Of a stretch of 64,000 nucleotides of DNA, positions 34,623-42,526 are shown piece by piece; within the stretch, counting starts at the first letter, position 1, and every line of letters begins with the position of its first letter. The notes below the pieces were generated by a model. That model was not told the origin of the DNA. It made no database searches and saw only the letters and a program-made list of their open reading frames with translations. Origin of the DNA: VXNF01 sp964291305 (lineage in GTDB: Bacteria; Actinomycetota; Acidimicrobiia; Acidimicrobiales; CATQHL01); assembly GCA_964291305.2 (NCBI GenBank), contig OZ219783.1, positions 2,232,001 through 2,296,000 on the forward strand. The letters are read 5' to 3'. Position numbers and translations under genes: made by a program.

Positions 34623-35443
34623 TGCGCCCCGCCGGTGGGCATCTCTCGCCGGCGAGCGCCGGTGGGGTCCACCTCAGTACGCAGAATCTGCAACTCTTCG
34701 GCGCTGGGGCGAGGCGTCGGTGGCACCTCTCCAGCCGGAAGCCGCACCTCAAAACCGGTGGCGGCCTGCACGTCGGCGGCACTCACGCCGGGGTGGAGCG
34801 AAGCCAGCCTCATCTGCTTGGAGTTGGGCTCGAAGTCGAATACGCACAGGTTGGTGATGCAGAGTTGCGGTCCGCCGGGAAGGCCCAGCGAAGCCCGATG
34901 ATCGCCGCCGTCACCCCAGCCTATGCCCGAGCGGAAGTCCAGCTGTTCCACGAACGTGCGCGGCGCGTGCGTAGTGCTCCAGAGGTAGATGCGGGGGATC
35001 ATGCATCCCAGATCGGCCATGCCACCGCCGCCGGGCAAGCGCACCTTCGGGTTGTCGTAAGGTCCGATCACGCTGTTGTTTATGTTGCCGTAGGCGTCTA
35101 TCTGGGCACCCCGAAAGGCGAAGGTGTTGAAGCGGGCACCCTGGGCGTAGCTCCAGAAGTCAAACGGCGAGTTGGCAAGCATCGAGGAGCCGCCCCAAAG
35201 CCCCTCGGACAGAGTGGAGGAGCCAATGGTGTCGCTGTCGGCGTCAACCGCGATAGAGCCGGCCGCCCACACCAGGTCGGGGGCATGAGTCCGCCGCGCC
35301 AGACGGTAGGCACACACTGGGATGAACGAAACGGCCCCGTTAAATGCCCGGGTGTCGTTAGCTAGCGCCCGAGAAAATGTCACCACCATAAGTTCATCGA
35401 CGGTGCAGTCGTATCCCGATACTGCCTGGGGTATCGCGTTCAC
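34619..35443 (-). CDS. CoA-transferase family beta subunit, IpdB-like
   Basis: Protein of 274 residues of the class I CoA-transferase fold. Recognisable parts are the CTVDELMVVTFSRAL opening, FRGAQIDAYGNINNSVIGPY, VRLPGGGGMADLG and LCITNLCVFDFEP. These match the small subunit of IpdAB/GctAB-type enzymes. IpdAB of steroid degradation opens a ring of a CoA ester rather than transferring CoA, so either activity is possible. The GTG at 35443 overlaps the alpha stop (GTGA). A second pair of the same type lies at 42527-44331. Confidence 0.85.
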   Translation of the reverse strand: MNAIPQAVSGYDCTVDELMVVTFSRALANDTRAFNGAVSFIPVCAYRLARRTHAPDLVWAAGSIAVDADSDTIGSSTLSEGLWGGSSMLANSPFDFWSYAQGARFNTFAFRGAQIDAYGNINNSVIGPYDNPKVRLPGGGGMADLGCMIPRIYLWSTTHAPRTFVEQLDFRSGIGWGDGGDHRASLGLPGGPQLCITNLCVFDFEPNSKQMRLASLHPGVSAADVQAATGFEVRLPAGEVPPTPRPSAEELQILRTEVDPTGARRREMPTGGAQ

Positions 35444-36339
35444 AAAGCCGACCCTTCGACTACCTCGGGCGAAACCTCCACGCCGTTGACCGCCAGGAAG
35501 TCCTGCCAGGTCTCCGGGCCGGTGACCCGCCGCTCGAAGAAGGCGGCGAACTCTCCCGGCGAACCGCACGCCGCCACGTACTCCTCAAAGAAGCTCTCGT
35601 CGTGGCTGTAGTCGGGGAAACAGGAGGTGGGGTAGGCCCCGAGGAGTGCTTCGCAGACTGCGTCAACCATAAAACGGGGATAGCTGGTGCGGTGCGGTTC
35701 GGCCCGAAACGAGTCGGTTTGAACGATGCGCTCGGTGGTGACGATGGTGCGATCAGCGGCGTTGACCACCTCGCTGTCCAGCCACAGCAGCTTGGGGTTG
35801 ACTCGGGCGTTGCCGGCCTCGTCTGCCTCGTGAACATGCACCACCGCCACGTCCACCTCCAGCGGTACACAAGCCACGTAAGGTCGCCCGGTGGCGGCGT
35901 CTTGCTCGACTCGCAAGGTGCCGGAGTCGGCGTGCAGCGCCAGCACGTCGGTGCCAAGACCGGCAACGGTGGGCATGAACGGCAGCTTTCGGGCCTGCGC
36001 CTGCAGCCGGCATATCAGCAAGTGCTCGGAGTACTCCTCCATGACCAGCTGGCCGCTCTGGGCAGCTCGGCGGAAGTTGGGCGCCAGGCCGAAACCTTCC
36101 AAGCTCACCAGCCCAGCTAACACCCTCGTTGTGCATCCCGCGGCTGCCAACCAGTCGACGCTCATGCCCGCCACGATGGCTACCAAAGTGAGGTCGCGCT
36201 TGTTGGCCCGCACCAACTCGCGCACGAACGCCATGGGGGCGCTATTCATAGACAGCCCACCGAGGGCCACCGTGGCCCCATCTGGTACCAAAGCAGCCGC
36301 CTGGGGCAGCGTGACCTGCTTGGAGGTGCCGGCGCTCAC
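35440..36339 (-). CDS. CoA-transferase family alpha subunit, IpdA-like
   Basis: Protein of 299 residues, partner of the beta subunit. Conserved parts are VPDGATVALGGLSMNSAPMA, FVRELVRANKRDLTLVAIVA, the EEYSEHLLICRLQAQARKLP segment (in IpdA the catalytic Glu lies in the corresponding region) and PYVACVPLEVDVAVVHVHEA. The GTG start at 36339 lies just beside a palindrome (36353-36366) shared with the divergent gene at 36430. It leads a three-gene operon alpha-beta-SDR. Confidence 0.85.
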   Translation of the reverse strand: MSAGTSKQVTLPQAAALVPDGATVALGGLSMNSAPMAFVRELVRANKRDLTLVAIVAGMSVDWLAAAGCTTRVLAGLVSLEGFGLAPNFRRAAQSGQLVMEEYSEHLLICRLQAQARKLPFMPTVAGLGTDVLALHADSGTLRVEQDAATGRPYVACVPLEVDVAVVHVHEADEAGNARVNPKLLWLDSEVVNAADRTIVTTERIVQTDSFRAEPHRTSYPRFMVDAVCEALLGAYPTSCFPDYSHDESFFEEYVAACGSPGEFAAFFERRVTGPETWQDFLAVNGVEVSPEVVEGSAL

Positions 36340-36352
36340 TCTCCGTAGTTAC

Positions 36353-36366
36353 CAAACGAACGGTTG
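36353..36366. promoter_or_regulatory. Putative operator A, CAAACG-NN-CGKTTG type
   Basis: CAAACGAACGGTTG is an inverted repeat with one mismatch. It lies between the divergent CoA-transferase alpha gene and the UGSC-partner gene. A near-identical and perfect version lies at 47854-47869, in front of the long oxidoreductase operon. Such short palindromes are typical of TetR-family repressors; no such regulator is in the window. Confidence 0.55.
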
Positions 36367-36429
36367 AAACGCAAGTCTGCTGCTGGCCCGCCAAACTCTC
36401 CAGCGGGCCGAGCGGGGCAACTAACTACC

Positions 36430-37545
36430 ATGCGCTGGGCACCGTACGCCAGGTACCGTGCGCTCGTGGACAAGACGAGCGGGGTGCTAAACACCATTGA
36501 CCTCGACGACACCGACCCGATCGAAGCGCTCCACCGCCGGGGCTGGACCGACGGCCTACCGGTGGTGGCGCCGACACCAGAGCGAGTGGAGACGATGCTT
36601 GCCCACGCCGGGTTGGACGCCGCCGAGATCCTCGGAACCATCTCCGAACGGAGCCGCTCGCTGAGCGCCCAGCAAGCTGCCGCCAACGCCGTCATGGCCG
36701 GTTGCGCCCCAGAGCACTTTCCGCTGGCGCTGGCTGCCCTGTGCGCCATGCTGGACCCAGCGTTCAACGCCAACGCCGTGATGACCAGCACTGGTGGGGC
36801 GGCCTTTTGCCTCTTGGTCAGCGGGCCGGTAACCCAACAACTCCACATGGCCACCCGCCACAACGCGCTTGGCGGCGACAACCGCGCCAACGCCGCGGTG
36901 GGCCGCACATTACGGCTAGTGGCACGCAACGTTTTTGGCGCCCGTCCCGGCGAGTTGGACACCTCATCCTTCGGCCACCCCGGCAAGATCACGCTGTGTC
37001 TAGCCGAGGACGAACCGCCGCCCCCTTGGGAGCCGTTGCGAGCCGAACTCGGCTATCGCCTAGAGGATTCCAGCGTCACGATCCTGGGCACCGAAGGCCC
37101 CCGGCAGGTCGCCAACCAGCTGAATCCTACTCCGGAGGGGATCCTCCTGACGATGGCGGCAGCCATGCGCTGTCCCGCCAACTATGCCGTCGGCAAGGGC
37201 GGCCAGGCAGTCGCCGTGCTGGGACCCGAGCACACAGCCGCGCTAGTTAGAGCCGGCTGGACGAGGGCGCAGGTGCGGGAGTTTCTGGCCGAAACCAGCC
37301 GGGTCACGCTGGCGGAGATCCAAGCCGCCGGAGTATTGCCAGAGACCGACACCCAGCACGACATGACCCCCGGAACAGACGGGCGGCTGCCGACGGTACA
37401 AAATCCCGAGGACCTGCTGCTAGTGACAGCCGGAGGTCACGGCGCCGGCTGGTCGGCTTACATCCCCGCCTGGGCTCCAAAGTTGCACAGCCTGGCAGTG
37501 ACCCGCAGGGTGCCAGCCCCCGGTGAGGGCCTGCCTGCCAACTAG
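36430..37545 (+). CDS. Uncharacterised partner protein of the UGSC selenoprotein
   Basis: Protein of 371 residues from the ATG at 36430; GTG 36466 is also possible, and a start at 36364 would fall inside the putative operator. Recognisable blocks are RRGWTDGLPVVAPTPERVE, the NAVMAGCAPEHFPLALAALC segment with two Cys, and STGGAAFCLLVSGPV. I know this family only as an uncharacterised companion of UGSC-motif genes, a recollection that should be tested. No membrane segment or signal peptide is visible. The stop is 10 nt before the UGSC start, so the two form an operon, divergent from the IpdAB-like genes. Confidence 0.65.
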   Translation: MRWAPYARYRALVDKTSGVLNTIDLDDTDPIEALHRRGWTDGLPVVAPTPERVETMLAHAGLDAAEILGTISERSRSLSAQQAAANAVMAGCAPEHFPLALAALCAMLDPAFNANAVMTSTGGAAFCLLVSGPVTQQLHMATRHNALGGDNRANAAVGRTLRLVARNVFGARPGELDTSSFGHPGKITLCLAEDEPPPPWEPLRAELGYRLEDSSVTILGTEGPRQVANQLNPTPEGILLTMAAAMRCPANYAVGKGGQAVAVLGPEHTAALVRAGWTRAQVREFLAETSRVTLAEIQAAGVLPETDTQHDMTPGTDGRLPTVQNPEDLLLVTAGGHGAGWSAYIPAWAPKLHSLAVTRRVPAPGEGLPAN

Positions 37546-37555
37546 GCTGGCGACC

Positions 37556-38092
37556 GTGGCACGGGTCACCATCGTCCGACCCGATCACCTCAGCGAGGTG
37601 CGCCGCGTGCTCCCCGCCCCCCGGCTCAGCCTCGGCGGTGCCAAGCCGATGAACCTCACACTCATCGACAACGGCAAGCCCAACGCCCGCCGACTGCTTG
37701 GCTATTTGGCCGATGAGCTGACTAGTCGCCTTCCTCTGGCCACTACTGACATGCACTCCAAGCCCTCAGCCGGCAAGCCCATCGACGCCGACGTGGCGGA
37801 CATGCTGGCGGCGCGCTCACATCTGGCGATCTCCGGCGTCGGCGATTGAGGGGCCTGCACGGCGTGCAGTTTGCACGACGCAGTGTTGCTGGAGGCTCGC
37901 GGCATCCCCGCAGCGCTAGTGGTGACCGAACCCTTCGTAGCAGTGGCCGAACGCTTCGCCCCTACCGTAGGGGCAGCGGGCTACCCGTCGGCTGCGGTCC
38001 CCCACCCCATCTCCTCGGCAAACCATGACGACCTCCGCAAGTACGCCGCGGCAATTGCTAACGAGTTGGCTGACCTCCTGACGACCGGTTGA
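37556..38092 (+). CDS. UGSC-family selenoprotein read through an in-frame UGA
   Basis: Frame 37556-38092 gives 178 residues if the TGA at 37847-37849 is read as selenocysteine (U). The residues around it read SGVGDUGACTACSLHDAVLL, a close match to the GDUGSCTSxSxHD signature of UGSC (seleno)proteins, with Ala for Ser in the UGSC tetrad. The C-terminal part continues the family pattern: EARGIPAALVVTEPFVAVAE, then YPSAAVPHPIS. The parts before and after TGA are in the same frame, and a hairpin of bSECIS type follows (37863-37877). Gene finders will report two short genes or only the second half. Function of the family is unknown; a redox role is inferred from the U/Cys pattern. Presence of sel genes elsewhere in the genome was not visible. 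Confidence 0.82.
37863..37877 (+). promoter_or_regulatory. bSECIS-like hairpin downstream of the UGA
   Basis: CGTGCA-GTT-TGCACG is a perfect 6-bp stem with a 3-nt loop that begins with G. The loop starts 20 nt after the UGA. This fits the bacterial SECIS rules I know: loop 16-37 nt from UGA, G at the first or second loop position, upper stem of at least 4 bp. An alternative stem, CTGCAC-GGC-GTGCAG (37855-37869), overlaps it, so the two are mutually exclusive. Confidence 0.6.
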
Positions 38093-38109
38093 GCAACCGG
38101 CTGAGCTAA

Positions 38110-38244
38110 CTAGAGGGCGAAGTCGATTCCCATCGCCTGCAAGCTGTACCAGGTAATACCACATCTGGCAGAGTAGAAATCCATGGCCTCTTGGATGTTC
38201 GAGACTCTCACGCCCAGGTGAAACGGCGTTGTCAGCTGCACCAT
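38110..38244 (-). pseudogene. N-terminal fragment of a VOC/glyoxalase protein
   Basis: A 44-codon frame, MVQLTTPFHLGVRVSNIQEA followed by MDFYSARCGITWYSLQ, is the first beta-alpha unit of a vicinal oxygen chelate (glyoxalase-like) protein, whose normal length is 130-180 residues. It ends in TAG at 38110 with no continuation in another frame, so it looks like a truncated relic. It follows the LLM gene stop by 4 nt on the same strand. An intact VOC protein of the same neighbourhood lies at 48918. Confidence 0.65.
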
Positions 38245-38248
38245 TTAG

Positions 38249-39184
38249 CTACCCCCTCGGTTCGTGGGCGGAAGACTGATCCCACCCACCTAGCAGCGAC
38301 TTCAACTCAACCAGGGCCGCTACGTGATGGGCCCATTCCTCCTCGCTGCGCGCCAGCGGCACGAACAGCACATGCTCTAGCCCGGCCGCCACGTAGCCGC
38401 TGAGCAGCTCAGCCAACTCGGGGACCGAACCCGTCGCCATCAGGCGGTCGCCGTAGCCGTCGCCGACCTCGCCCCAGCGACCGCCGCCAGCTAGCGGCAA
38501 GCCGATGCGCACCTCCATGTGAATAGAGGCAATAGTCCGGCAGTCACTTGTAGCACCCTGCTCGTAGGCGCGTAGCTCGGCGAGACGCTCAGCGAAGACC
38601 TCCTGCGGCGCCCACGTTCCCATCCAGCCCTGGCAGCGGGCTGCTCGCTGCAGCGCCCCCGAGGATGACCCGCCGACCCACACTGGCACCGGCCCATAGG
38701 GGGCCGGCTTGACCCGCACGCCGCTGAAAGAGAAGTGCTCGCTGGTGTAGTCCTCGGCGCCGCCCCAAGCAGCCCGCCAACCAGCGATGTAGTCGTCTAA
38801 GCGGCGACCCCTTCGGCGCATCGGCACACCACAGGCCTCGAACTCCTCGGCCAGCCACCCAGCGCCGACGCCCAGGATGGTCCGCCCGGCCGACAGCCAG
38901 TCCAGCGTGGCCCACTGTTTGGCGAACTGCAGCGGATTACGGTAGGCGGGCACTAAGACGCTTGTTCCGAGCCCAACTCGGCTGGTGTGAGCCGCCGCGG
39001 CGGCCAGCAGCGGCACCGGCTCGGGAAAGAACGCAGGCATCCCAGCCAGCGACCGCGGCACAGCCACGTGATCGGCCACCCACACGTCGTCGAAGCCGTT
39101 CTCCTCAGCCAGCCGAGCTACCCGCAGAATGTGCTCCAGACCGGCCGAGTGGCCTAGCTGCGGCAAGTGCAGACCGAAGCGCAT
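38249..39184 (-). CDS. F420-type LLM class oxidoreductase
   Basis: Luciferase-like monooxygenase-fold protein of 311 residues. The MRFGLHLPQLGHSAG opening, FDDVWVADHVAVPR, LGTSVLVPAYRNPLQFAKQW, GRTILGVGAGWLAEEFEACG and PVPVWVGGSSSGALQRAARC are typical of the actinobacterial F420-dependent branch. The substrate is unknown. The ATG overlaps by one base the stop of a 19-codon frame (39184-39243), which suggests translational coupling. It ends the minus-strand run from the catabolic island and is followed by the VOC fragment. Confidence 0.85.
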   Translation of the reverse strand: MRFGLHLPQLGHSAGLEHILRVARLAEENGFDDVWVADHVAVPRSLAGMPAFFPEPVPLLAAAAAHTSRVGLGTSVLVPAYRNPLQFAKQWATLDWLSAGRTILGVGAGWLAEEFEACGVPMRRRGRRLDDYIAGWRAAWGGAEDYTSEHFSFSGVRVKPAPYGPVPVWVGGSSSGALQRAARCQGWMGTWAPQEVFAERLAELRAYEQGATSDCRTIASIHMEVRIGLPLAGGGRWGEVGDGYGDRLMATGSVPELAELLSGYVAAGLEHVLFVPLARSEEEWAHHVAALVELKSLLGGWDQSSAHEPRG

Positions 39185-39243
39185 CAGCAGCGGTAACGGC
39201 CCAGCGGCAGGTGGAGGTACTCATCGCGTTCGGTCAGCTTCAT
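39184..39243 (-). CDS. 19-residue frame coupled to the LLM gene
   Basis: ATG at 39243 starts a 19-residue frame (MKLTERDEYLHLPLGRYRC) whose TGA overlaps the LLM start (TGATG). GGAGGG lies about 12 nt before the ATG, so translation is plausible. It could be a leader peptide that feeds ribosomes to the LLM gene, or the remaining N-terminus of a lost gene; the DEYLH opening is seen in some larger actinobacterial proteins as far as I recall. Confidence 0.35.
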   Translation of the reverse strand: MKLTERDEYLHLPLGRYRC

Positions 39244-39360
39244 TAGTGATGCTCGCCCTCCCGTGGGGTGGCCTAGCCGACTGCTCAGTCTTACAGTTCA
39301 GCAGGTCAGATTTCTCGCCAGTGGATTTGCTGTCCGCACCACCGCACAAAATCGGTGAGG

Positions 39361-41004
39361 TCAGCTGAGCCCCAGTTCGTCACACAACTGCTGGCGGAGG
39401 CGGAACTTCTGGATCTTGGTGGCCGACATAGGCCACTGTTGCACTAGCCGCACGTGGCGGGGCACCTTGAAAGACGCAATCTGCCCCCGGCAGTAGCTAA
39501 TCAGGTCCTCGGGGGAGGCCTCTGCGCCAGGTACCAGCTCTACGAAAGCGGCCGGCACTTCCGTGTAGCGCTCGTCGGGGATTCCCACCACCTGGGCAAT
39601 CGCCACCGCCGAGTGGGTCTGCAGGTACGACTCGATCTCCACCGCGGCTACGTTCTCGCCGCCCACCTTAAGCATGTCTTTCACCCGACCTAGAAATCCG
39701 ATACGCCCCTGCGCATCCATCATCCCGATGTCGCCGGTGTTGAACCATCCCTCGTCGTCGAAGTGCTCGGCGGTCTTGGCGGGGTCCTTGTAATAGCCCT
39801 CGAACACGTTGTAACCCCGGCACCAAATCTCGCCCCGCTCGCCGGCCAGCACCTGCTCGCCGGTCTCAAAGTCTCGAATCTGCACTGCAATCCCGCGAAA
39901 CGGCCTCCCCGAGGTGGTGGATCGCACCTCCGGCGGGTCGTCGGGGGCGCTGAAGGCCATCACCCCGCCGCACTCAGTTAGACCGTAGGCGTTGGTGTGC
40001 GCCACCTCTGGCAGCCGCCGATGAATGTCTTCCAGCGCCGCGGGCGGAGCTACGTTGTTCATGAGCCGGATGCTGCTCATGGCCTCGGTATCCCAGTCGG
40101 GGTGGTTCAACATCACTGTGGTGATCGTCGGGAAGGTGGAGAAGCAAACCGTGGCCCCCTCGGCGCGCATTTGCGCAATAGCCGCCGCCGGCTCGAAGTG
40201 CAGCAGGGTCACATACGCAGCACCGGCCTCGATGCAGCCGATGAGCGGCAAAATCGCGCTCATGTGGAACAACGGCAGCGGGTCCCAGAACACGTCGCTG
40301 GGGCTGAGCTGGAAGCGCTCGCAGGCCACCGAGCTTGTGCGGACCAGCTGCTCGTGGCTCAGGGGGCAGCCCTTGGGATTGGCGGTGGTACCAGAGGTGT
40401 ACATCATCATGGCAATGTCACCCAGCGACACCCGACTGCGAGCGGTGTGCACGGCGTCAGCGGTGATGCCAGCGGCGGCGGCTTCAAAGCCGGCTCGGTC
40501 GATCATGCCCGCAGGCGAGGAACTACCCAGTAGAACCACGGCGCGTAACTCCGGAGCGCTCTGGAGCCTCAGATCCCCCGAAAGGGAAGCCTCGGCAAGG
40601 CCCGGCAGGCATTCGTGCAGGATCGTCGCGTAGTCAGCGTGTTGCTCGGTTATGTCGCTAGTAACAAGCAGACGCAGGTCGGCGTCCCGCACCACGTAAG
40701 TGAGTTCTCGCCCCCTAAAGCGGGCGTTGATAGGCACCACCGGTGCACCCAGCAGGGCCGCCCCAAACATAACCTCCACGAAGTCCATGCAGTTTGGCAT
40801 GAGGATCCCTACATGGTCTCTGGGGCGCACGCCGAGACCCAGCAGCGACCGGGCCGCCCTAACGGCCGCTTCCAGCAGCGACTCGAAGCTGTGACGGCTC
40901 TCGGGGAAGACGATTGCTGCGCGCCCGGAATGGTGGGCGGCGGCCCGCACGATCAGGTCACCAAACGTGGTGACCTCAACCCACTGGCGCTCGGTAAAGC
41001 TCAC
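39361..41004 (-). CDS. Acyl-CoA ligase (AMP-binding, class I adenylate-forming)
   Basis: Protein of 547 residues that would activate a carboxylic acid with ATP and CoA. Core motifs are MMYTSGTTANPKGCPLSHEQ, NAYGLTECGGVMAFS, GWFNTGDIGMMDAQGRIGFL, GRVKDMLKVGGENVAAVEIE and the C-terminal catalytic Lys in MSATKIQKFRL. The GTG start overlaps the stop of the NTF2-like gene (GTGA). It is last in the operon that begins at 47780, so the pathway probably starts with CoA activation of its substrate. Specificity is unknown. Confidence 0.88.
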   Translation of the reverse strand: MSFTERQWVEVTTFGDLIVRAAAHHSGRAAIVFPESRHSFESLLEAAVRAARSLLGLGVRPRDHVGILMPNCMDFVEVMFGAALLGAPVVPINARFRGRELTYVVRDADLRLLVTSDITEQHADYATILHECLPGLAEASLSGDLRLQSAPELRAVVLLGSSSPAGMIDRAGFEAAAAGITADAVHTARSRVSLGDIAMMMYTSGTTANPKGCPLSHEQLVRTSSVACERFQLSPSDVFWDPLPLFHMSAILPLIGCIEAGAAYVTLLHFEPAAAIAQMRAEGATVCFSTFPTITTVMLNHPDWDTEAMSSIRLMNNVAPPAALEDIHRRLPEVAHTNAYGLTECGGVMAFSAPDDPPEVRSTTSGRPFRGIAVQIRDFETGEQVLAGERGEIWCRGYNVFEGYYKDPAKTAEHFDDEGWFNTGDIGMMDAQGRIGFLGRVKDMLKVGGENVAAVEIESYLQTHSAVAIAQVVGIPDERYTEVPAAFVELVPGAEASPEDLISYCRGQIASFKVPRHVRLVQQWPMSATKIQKFRLRQQLCDELGLS

Positions 41005-41414
41005 GGCTGGCCGCCCTGCGACCCGCCGCCCCCTGAACGTAGCTGGCGCTGGAGGTCGGCGCTGTCAAACCACTGGGAAAGCCGGCGAATGCGGCCCTCG
41101 GAGAAGTCGAATATGTCCACAGCCTCGAACGTGATTTCCGCCCCAGTGGCGCTGCGCCCTTCGAAATGGATTTCGGCCACGACCGTGTCGCCCTGGCATA
41201 TCAGGCGGGTGGGTATGTCGGAGTGGACGGGGTAGCGAGCAAAAACCGAACCGAAGAACGCCATCACGGCCTCTACGCCATGTCGGGATGGAGCCAAGCA
41301 GGCTCGCAGCTCAATATCTGAGTGAAACAGGCCCCGCAGCGTGTCTAAATCTTCCGCGTTCACTGCCGCAAAGTAGGCCTCGACCACGGCGCGAGGCGTC
41401 GGAGGGGAGGTCAT
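41001..41414 (-). CDS. SnoaL/NTF2-like protein
   Basis: Protein of 137 residues with the cone-shaped NTF2-like fold: PRAVVEAYFAAVNAEDLDTL, LFHSDIELRA and the closing FDFSEGRIRRLSQWFDSADL. Members include ketosteroid isomerase-like, epoxide hydrolase-like and polyketide cyclase enzymes, so an isomerase or hydrolase step is likely. ATG 41414 overlaps the stop of the LLM gene; its own stop overlaps the ligase start. The tight packing indicates a pathway enzyme. Confidence 0.8.
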   Translation of the reverse strand: MTSPPTPRAVVEAYFAAVNAEDLDTLRGLFHSDIELRACLAPSRHGVEAVMAFFGSVFARYPVHSDIPTRLICQGDTVVAEIHFEGRSATGAEITFEAVDIFDFSEGRIRRLSQWFDSADLQRQLRSGGGGSQGGQP

Positions 41415-42514
41415 TCCGACCCTCGCAGCAGGTCTTTGATCTGCCCCAGGGCCTTGAACGACCAACCGGCCAGATCCGGATCGCCGAAAGGCGTGATGTT
41501 CCACATAACCAGGTGGCGCAGACCGGCTGCGTGGTAGTCAGCCACCTGCTCGGCGATCTGTTCGGGCGTGCCGCAGAAACAGTAGTACCGCACGACCGAC
41601 GAAGGTATGCCGTCGATCACTCGTAGCGCTTCGGGGCGAGTCAGCGACGCCGGCACCAGCTCGTGGAATCCCTCCGGCGGGGCCACGCCCAGAGACTCAA
41701 ACACCTCCGCCGGCAGCATCACCATGAGCGCCCGCACCAGAGGGGCCTCCACCAGCCGGGCCAAGCTGGCCTCATCGGGTGCTACCAGCACATACGCCAG
41801 CAGTCCCGGTGTGACCGACTCGGCGTCTCGCCCCGCCGTCAAAGAGGCCTGCCGTATAACCTCCAAGGCTTCGGCGTAGCGCCCCGGCGAGAGCTTGGTC
41901 GGAAGCCAACCATCAGCAAGCCGCCCAGTAATGCCCAGCATTCGGGGGCCGTGGGCGGCGGTCCAAAGCGGTGGCGGCCGCTCGGCGTAAGGACTGAGCC
42001 CCAGCACGGCTTGCTTCAGGCAGAAGAAGCGCCCCTCGTAGTCCACCGGACCTTCTGCGCCCCACAGCAGCCGAATCACCTCGATGCCTTCGGCCAGGCG
42101 GCTCACCGGCTGAGAGAAGTCCACCCCGTAGGGCACCACGTTCATGCGCTCGCCCGAGCCCAGCCCCAAAATGGCCCGACCCTCGGTGAGGTGGTCGAGC
42201 GTAAGAGCCATGTTGGCCACCATGGCGGGGTGGCGGCGCAGCAAATCGGTCACTACCACACCCACTTTGATGCTGCTGGTCTGGCTACCCACCGCAGCCA
42301 TCATCAACAGCGGGTCGAAATAGGTGTGCGGGCTGGGCTGAGTCTCGGCGAATGGCGTGAGGTCGGGCGTCCAAACCGCATCGGCGTGCCAACCCATTAG
42401 ATGACACGGCCACCACACGGCGTTGAAGCCCTCAGCCTCGTTGCGCTGAGCTAGAGAGACCGCCCGGTCTGCTGGGGGCATCAACTGGCCCGGTACGCCA
42501 AACTGTATGTCCAT
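41411..42514 (-). CDS. F420-type LLM class oxidoreductase
   Basis: Protein of 367 residues. The opening MDIQFGVPGQLMPPADRAVS, then FNAVWWPCHLMGW, VGVVVTDLLRRHPAMVANMA, LTEGRAILGLGSGERMNVVP and PPLWTAAHGPRMLGITGRLA are typical of the methylenetetrahydromethanopterin-reductase-like LLM group that uses F420. It lies 12 nt after the CoA-transferase beta stop and overlaps the NTF2-like gene by 4 nt. Substrate is unknown; it could reduce or dehydrogenate a CoA-linked intermediate. Confidence 0.85.
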   Translation of the reverse strand: MDIQFGVPGQLMPPADRAVSLAQRNEAEGFNAVWWPCHLMGWHADAVWTPDLTPFAETQPSPHTYFDPLLMMAAVGSQTSSIKVGVVVTDLLRRHPAMVANMALTLDHLTEGRAILGLGSGERMNVVPYGVDFSQPVSRLAEGIEVIRLLWGAEGPVDYEGRFFCLKQAVLGLSPYAERPPPLWTAAHGPRMLGITGRLADGWLPTKLSPGRYAEALEVIRQASLTAGRDAESVTPGLLAYVLVAPDEASLARLVEAPLVRALMVMLPAEVFESLGVAPPEGFHELVPASLTRPEALRVIDGIPSSVVRYYCFCGTPEQIAEQVADYHAAGLRHLVMWNITPFGDPDLAGWSFKALGQIKDLLRGSE

Positions 42515-42526
42515 CGGGCCAGTTTG

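Noticed and set aside
37847..37849. Ordinary nonsense mutation in the UGSC gene
   Set aside because: The TGA falls exactly at the position of U in the UGSC signature, both flanks match the family and a hairpin of bSECIS type follows; selenocysteine is the simpler reading.
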